A stretch of 18,010 bases of DNA. Origin: Candidatus Gastranaerophilales bacterium. Its GTDB lineage: Bacteria; Cyanobacteriota; Vampirovibrionia; Gastranaerophilales; Gastranaerophilaceae. Location: contig CAADWU010000123.1 in assembly GCA_900752845.1 (NCBI GenBank), positions 1-18,010 of the forward strand, in the 5' to 3' direction. The notes beneath the pieces were generated by a model, which saw only the letters and a list, made by a program, of their open reading frames with translations, was not told where the DNA came from and made no database searches. Of the stretch, positions 14,508-18,010 are shown piece by piece (position 1 is the stretch's first letter; each line of letters opens with the position of its first letter). The translations under genes and the position numbers were made by a program.

Positions 14508-14537
14508 TTGGTTGCTGGAAAATATTCCTGTTATAAT
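14508..14537 (+). promoter_or_regulatory. Promoter of ahcY (extended -10)
   Basis: TTGGTT (14508-14513), an 18-base spacer and TATAAT (14532-14537) with an upstream TG, giving TGTTATAAT at 14529-14537. The predicted start near 14544 is just before AGGAG (14548-14552), which lies seven bases before the ATG at 14560. Confidence 0.6.
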
Positions 14538-14559
14538 TTTTAGGAAAAGGAGACTTAGA

Positions 14560-15825
14560 ATGTTGATGAAAGAAATGAAATACGATATTAAAGATATTAA
14601 TTTGGCTGATCAAGGTAAAAATCAAATTGAATGGGCTTTCAAAGATATGCCTGTTTTAAAACAAATTCAGGAAAGATTTATTGCCGAACAGCCGTTTAAA
14701 GGTTTGAAATTATCAGCCTGTGTTCACGTTACAAAAGAAACAGCTGCTTTATGCGTTGTTATGAAATCAGGCGGTGCTGATGCTGTTCTTGTTGCTTCAA
14801 ATCCTCTTTCTACACAGGATGATGTTGCGGCAGCTCTTGTAAAACATTATGATATTCCAACATTTGCGGTAGCCGGCGAAACTGTAGAACAGTATAAATC
14901 TCATATTGAAGAAGCTTTAAATCATAATCCTGATATTATTATAGATGACGGATGCGACATGGTATCAATGATACATGCCGAAAGACCTGAATTAGCTTCA
15001 AAAATTATCGGCTCTACTGAAGAAACTACAACAGGTATCATAAGACTTCAAGCTCTTGAAGCTCAAGGAGAATTAAGATTTCCTGCAGTAGGTGTTAATA
15101 CAAGTTTGACAAAACACCTTTATGACAACAGATACGGTACCGGTCAAAGCTCATTAGACGGTATTATCAGAGGTGCAAATATTCTTATTGCAGGCAAAAC
15201 AGTTGTAATTTCAGGTTACGGCTGGTGCGGCAGAGGTTGTGCTTTGCGTGCTAAAGCACTCGGCGCAAACGTAATCGTATGTGAAGTTGATCCTTTAAAA
15301 GCTCTTGAAGCTGCTATGGAAGGTTACAGAGTTATGCCTATTGAAAAAGCGGCTCTTGAAGGTGATATTTTCTTAACAGTTACAGGCGACAAACACGTAG
15401 TTGATGTTAAACACTTATTAACAATGAAAGATGGTGCTTTTGTTGCCAATGCAGGTCACTTTGACTGGGAAGTTAATGTTGGTGATTTAAAAGCTTACAC
15501 AACAGAAATTAAACAAATCAGACCTTCATTGGAAGAATATAAACTTAACAACGGTAAATCAATTTACGTATTTGCAGAAGGCAGACTGGTAAACCTTGTC
15601 GCAGCTGAAGGACACCCTGCAAGCGTTATGGACATGAGTTTTGCTAATCAGGCTTTAGGTATTGAGTTCCTGGTTAAAAATTACGGAAAATTAGAAAACA
15701 AATTGTATACACTTCCTCATGAAGTTGATGTAAAGATTGCAGAATTGAAATTAAAATCAATGGGCATCGAAATTGATACGTTAACTGCTGAACAGGAAGA
15801 ATATTTAAACAGCTGGAAATTCTAG
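14560..15825 (+). CDS. ahcY: Adenosylhomocysteinase (S-adenosyl-L-homocysteine hydrolase)
   Basis: NAD-dependent enzyme that reversibly splits S-adenosylhomocysteine into adenosine and homocysteine, relieving product inhibition of methyltransferases. Motifs: IDDGCDMVSMIH (Asp129/Asp130), STEETTTG (Glu154/Glu155), TKHLYDNRYGTGQSS with Lys185, Asp189 and Asn190, the NAD-binding GYGWCGRG at 219-226, and AEGRLVNLVAAEGHPASVMDMSF with the catalytic-domain His. The 421 residues lack the insertion and the KPDxYRY tail of the long eukaryote-type enzymes. The GTGQS version of the active-site loop is of the Thermotoga/archaeal type. The ATG at 14560 follows AGGAG by seven bases; earlier in-frame codons lie before the promoter. 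RsmA and MenG in this window both generate its substrate. Confidence 0.93.
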   Translation: MLMKEMKYDIKDINLADQGKNQIEWAFKDMPVLKQIQERFIAEQPFKGLKLSACVHVTKETAALCVVMKSGGADAVLVASNPLSTQDDVAAALVKHYDIPTFAVAGETVEQYKSHIEEALNHNPDIIIDDGCDMVSMIHAERPELASKIIGSTEETTTGIIRLQALEAQGELRFPAVGVNTSLTKHLYDNRYGTGQSSLDGIIRGANILIAGKTVVISGYGWCGRGCALRAKALGANVIVCEVDPLKALEAAMEGYRVMPIEKAALEGDIFLTVTGDKHVVDVKHLLTMKDGAFVANAGHFDWEVNVGDLKAYTTEIKQIRPSLEEYKLNNGKSIYVFAEGRLVNLVAAEGHPASVMDMSFANQALGIEFLVKNYGKLENKLYTLPHEVDVKIAELKLKSMGIEIDTLTAEQEEYLNSWKF

Positions 15826-15840
15826 GAGCGTAGCCGCTCC
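15825..15840. terminator. Short stem-loop overlapping the ahcY stop codon
   Basis: GGAGCG-TAGC-CGCTCC forms a 6-bp GC-rich stem starting at the last base of the ahcY stop codon. No U tract follows on either strand. It may help to end the minus-strand glycosyltransferase transcript or stabilise mRNA 3' ends. Confidence 0.35.
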
Positions 15841-15853
15841 ATCCGTAACCGGC

Positions 15854-16720
15854 TTAGAACAATATTAAAACGATTAACTTTAGGGTATTTCGATATCCTA
15901 AAGTTTTTCTTTCTTGCCACAAAAATTTAATTGTTTCGGGGCGGAGTTTAAGGTTGTTTTGAATATTTACGGCTGTAGTCCTGTCGCTGTGAAGCTTTTT
16001 ATCACCTGTTACAAGTGTGCAGTTCCCCGCATTGTTTTTATGGCGTCTGTAACCTATGAGGGGTTCATAAATTATTGCTGAACCGCCTATTAAATGTGCA
16101 TAATTAAATATGAACTTATCAGGACAAATTTTCCATTTATTTGTTTTTTTGAAATTAGTCAGTAATTTAATTGATGCTTTTCTAAACATTGCAGAGCTGT
16201 TTGGTGACCAGTACCAGCCGCCAAAACGTTTTCTTGTTAAAATCTTATAATTTACTTTGTCTGACGCCATTAAGGTTTCAAAATCATTGCATTCAGGTGA
16301 TGCAATGGAATTAACAGTGTGAACTTCATCGTCTTCGCCTATTTCAATAATCCTGCATGACGTAAAAGCAACAGATGTTTCAAGATGTGTTTTTATGTGT
16401 TTCTGTGCATATTCAGGCATAAGAATATCATCGCTGTCAACAAAACTTACAAACTGTCCTTTTGCCTCTTTTAATCCTCTTAGCATTGAGGCAAGCTGAC
16501 CTTGATTTTTTTCCTGTTTAAGCAATGTAATTTTTAAGTCCTGATTTTCTGAAATAAATTGTTCAACAATTTGACGTGAATTGTCAGAAGAACAGTCATC
16601 TACAATTATAATCTCAAAGTTTTTGTAAGTTTGGGATTTTATACTCTCAAGAGTTTTTAAAATATATTTTTCGTAATTATAAGAAGTTACGATAAATGTT
16701 ACCAATGGTGTTTTAAGCAT
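15854..16720 (-). CDS. Family 2 glycosyltransferase
   Basis: GT-A fold transferase, probably involved in surface polysaccharide or glycoprotein synthesis. The 288 residues begin PLVTFIVTSYNYEKYILKTL, then IIIVDDCSSDNS (37-48) for nucleotide binding, KNQGQLASMLRGLKEAKG, and the metal-binding FVDSDDILMPEY with the DSDD motif at 95-98. The second half (FGGWYWSPNSSAMFRK, CPDKFIFNYAHL, YEPLIGYRRH) fits the acceptor region. No membrane helix is seen apart from a short hydrophobic end (LKLIVLILF). The ATG overlaps the end of the DUF475 gene by 8 bp, so the two are co-transcribed. Its 3' end hosts the terminator of the convergent ahcY. Donor and acceptor are unknown. Confidence 0.85.
   Translation of the reverse strand: MLKTPLVTFIVTSYNYEKYILKTLESIKSQTYKNFEIIIVDDCSSDNSRQIVEQFISENQDLKITLLKQEKNQGQLASMLRGLKEAKGQFVSFVDSDDILMPEYAQKHIKTHLETSVAFTSCRIIEIGEDDEVHTVNSIASPECNDFETLMASDKVNYKILTRKRFGGWYWSPNSSAMFRKASIKLLTNFKKTNKWKICPDKFIFNYAHLIGGSAIIYEPLIGYRRHKNNAGNCTLVTGDKKLHSDRTTAVNIQNNLKLRPETIKFLWQERKTLGYRNTLKLIVLILF
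15876..15913 (+). terminator. Intrinsic terminator of ahcY, embedded in the convergent glycosyltransferase gene
   Basis: ACTTTAGGGTAT (15877-15888) and ATATCCTAAAGT (15893-15904) form a 12-bp stem with one G-T pair, closed by a TTCG tetraloop; one further A-T pair (15876 with 15905) is possible. TTTTCTTTC follows. It begins about 50 bp after the ahcY stop codon and lies within the 3' coding end of the minus-strand gene. Confidence 0.82.
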
Positions 16721-17783
16721 TTGGGTTTTCCTGATTTGCTAAAAGTCGTTCCATTTTTTTGTTATGCATAACAGAAGATATAAATGCAAATACTATAAAG
16801 CCAAGACCAATGCCGCCTGTTACAACCTCGGGAATTTCTTTAACTGTTGATATAAGCATTAAACAAGCTAAAGCTCCGATTGCCCAATGTGCGCCATGTT
16901 CAAGATATAAAAATTGTTTCAATGTTTTCTTTTCAACTAACATAATAGTTAATGAACGTACAAACATTGCACCGATTGCAAGACCTATTGAAATGATTAT
17001 AATATCTTTGCTTAATGCAAAAGCTCCCAATACTCCGTCCAGTGAGAAAGATGCATCAATTAATTCAAGATAAATAAAACTGATTAATCCTGTACATCCT
17101 ACAGCTCCTGTAGTACATTTAGCAAGTCTCATTTCTTCATGTTTTTCAAGGTAATGTGTAAACCCGTCAATCACAAGGTAAGTTATAATACCTGAAATAC
17201 CTGCAATCATAACATGAACTTTTTGTTCAACAGGTACAAAATTTTGTGTTGCAAGAAGCATTAATAAAGAAATAACGACTTCAATTCCTTTTAAATGGTC
17301 TAAATGAGAAAGCCAGTTTTCCAGAGGTCTTATCCAATGAACTTCTTTTTCGTGATTGAAGAAATAATTCAAAAACAGCATAATTAAAAACATTCCTCCG
17401 AAAGTAACAATCGGAGCGTGAGTTTGATGCAGATAATAAGCGTATTTATCCGCATTTGTTAATGCGATTTTAGCCACTTCGAGCATACTTAATTTTGCAA
17501 AAATTGAAACTACCAGGATAGGGAATACAAATCTCATACCGAAAACAGCAATAATAATTCCCCAGGTTAAAAATCTGTGACGCCATTTATGGCTCATTTT
17601 TTCTAACTTCATAGCGTTAACAACAGCGTTGTCAAAAGACAAGCTTACTTCAAGAACGCTTAAAACAAGTGCAATAAAAACACAAGCCAGACCTGTTCCG
17701 GCATGAACGTGTTCACCCCACAGATAAGCACCAATTAAACCGGCTATTGTTACTATATATGAACCTAAAAAGTATTCCAGCAT
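16713..17783 (-). CDS. DUF475 / TerC-like integral membrane protein
   Basis: Polytopic membrane protein of 356 residues with roughly eight or nine hydrophobic segments. The first acidic motif is SVLEVSLSFDNAVVNA and the second is LIDASFSLDGVLGAFALSKD, the paired acidic motifs shared by the DUF475 and TerC families. A histidine-rich stretch (YYLHQTHAP) lies between them. TerC relatives have been linked to tellurite resistance and, more recently, to Mn(II) export; the substrate of this protein is not established. The ATG at 17783 has AAAGGAG upstream and gives MLEYFLGSYIV; a TTG seven codons earlier is unlikely because it lies over the Shine-Dalgarno. The downstream glycosyltransferase overlaps by 8 bp. 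Confidence 0.85.
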   Translation of the reverse strand: MLEYFLGSYIVTIAGLIGAYLWGEHVHAGTGLACVFIALVLSVLEVSLSFDNAVVNAMKLEKMSHKWRHRFLTWGIIIAVFGMRFVFPILVVSIFAKLSMLEVAKIALTNADKYAYYLHQTHAPIVTFGGMFLIMLFLNYFFNHEKEVHWIRPLENWLSHLDHLKGIEVVISLLMLLATQNFVPVEQKVHVMIAGISGIITYLVIDGFTHYLEKHEEMRLAKCTTGAVGCTGLISFIYLELIDASFSLDGVLGAFALSKDIIIISIGLAIGAMFVRSLTIMLVEKKTLKQFLYLEHGAHWAIGALACLMLISTVKEIPEVVTGGIGLGFIVFAFISSVMHNKKMERLLANQENPNA

Positions 17784-17808
17784 ATTACTCTCCTTTAATT
17801 TCAAAACA

Positions 17809-17836
17809 ATTATACCCGAAATCCCAAATTAAGCAA
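17809..17836 (-). promoter_or_regulatory. Promoter of the DUF475-glycosyltransferase pair
   Basis: On the minus strand, TTGCTT (17836-17831), a 16-base spacer and TATAAT (17814-17809). The predicted start near 17802 gives a short leader containing AAAGGAG before the ATG at 17783. Confidence 0.6.
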
Positions 17837-17864
17837 TCAACCAAAATTTGTATAATAAATAATA

Positions 17865-17893
17865 TTGAAAACCATGTGGAATTTTGATATAAT
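17865..17893 (+). promoter_or_regulatory. Promoter of the gene at the right edge
   Basis: TTGAAA (17865-17870), exactly 17 bases, and TATAAT (17888-17893), close to consensus. The predicted start near 17900 gives a leader of about 29 nt with AAAGGAG at 17915-17921. Confidence 0.7.
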
Positions 17894-17928
17894 TAATAAC
17901 AAACGCAATATAAGAAAGGAGCTACTAT

Positions 17929-18010
17929 ATGAAAAGATTTAGCAAAGAATGTGCTTGGTCAGCCATAAAAAATGTGACGAATGTCCAATATGGCTACGAA
18001 CATAGTGTCG
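17929..18010 (+). CDS. Start of an unidentified protein (cut by the right edge)
   Basis: 27 codons are visible, beginning MKRFSKECAWSAIKNVT and continuing NVQYGYEHSV. AAAGGAG lies seven bases before the ATG, and a near-consensus promoter precedes it, so this is a real, probably well-expressed gene. Too little is present to name it. There is no obvious signal peptide. Confidence 0.6.
   Translation, partial: MKRFSKECAWSAIKNVTNVQYGYEHSV

Overview
The window is AT-rich and gene-dense, with housekeeping genes on both strands. It looks like a chromosomal segment of a gut-type Vampirovibrionia/Melainabacteria (Gastranaerophilales) genome. That placement is pattern recognition, not a computed result. 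It rests on a class III-like prepilin with the LAEVLITLGIIGVVAA start, a giant glycosidase-like protein whose signal-less N-terminus is of a style I associate with this group, and a small CxCxxC/KCQMK protein. I see no phage, transposase, CRISPR array, tRNA or rRNA.

Layout. 1-1314 (minus): rsmA (16S rRNA dimethyltransferase) overlapping a truncated ispE (MEP isoprenoid pathway). 1391-2725 (plus): a GCS2-type glutamate-cysteine ligase. 2749-3160 (minus): a gene-free stretch of higher GC with its own -10 box, nested long-range helices and a strong intrinsic terminator, best read as an unassigned structured RNA of about 400 nt. 3181-3663 (minus): Hsp20. 3812-4837 (plus): a D-lactate-type dehydrogenase, convergent with menG/ubiE (4839-5525, minus). 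5574-7428 (plus): a DUF4127 protein overlapping an MntP-type manganese exporter. 7627-7991 (plus): promoter, structured leader and small Cys-rich protein. 8086-9283 (plus): short hibernation factor HPF/RaiA and a DPM1-like glycosyltransferase. 9288-10141 (minus): prepilin preceded by a mini-ORF with a C10 tract. 10206-14417 (minus): a 1403-residue GH13-like protein. 14560-15825 (plus): S-adenosylhomocysteine hydrolase. 15854-17783 (minus): a DUF475/TerC-like membrane protein overlapping a second GT2 glycosyltransferase. 17929-end (plus): the start of an unidentified gene.

How the genes fit together. RsmA and MenG produce S-adenosylhomocysteine, which AhcY removes. GshA uses cysteine for thiol (gamma-glutamylcysteine) synthesis. 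Hsp20 and HPF are stress or dormancy proteins. MntP and the DUF475 protein are both candidate metal-efflux proteins. The two GT2 enzymes and the prepilin concern the cell surface.

The most interesting signals are these: (1) the C10 tract placed so that a one-base gain (C11) or two-base loss (C8) fuses a well-expressed upstream mini-ORF in frame to the prepilin, a candidate phase-variation switch; (2) the unassigned structured RNA at 2749-3160; (3) intrinsic terminators buried inside the coding sequence of the convergent neighbour (4862-4895 and 15876-15913); (4) several genes whose -10 box lies 6-10 nt from the start codon, implying leaderless mRNAs; and (5) the GH13 protein with about 540 residues between conserved regions I and II.
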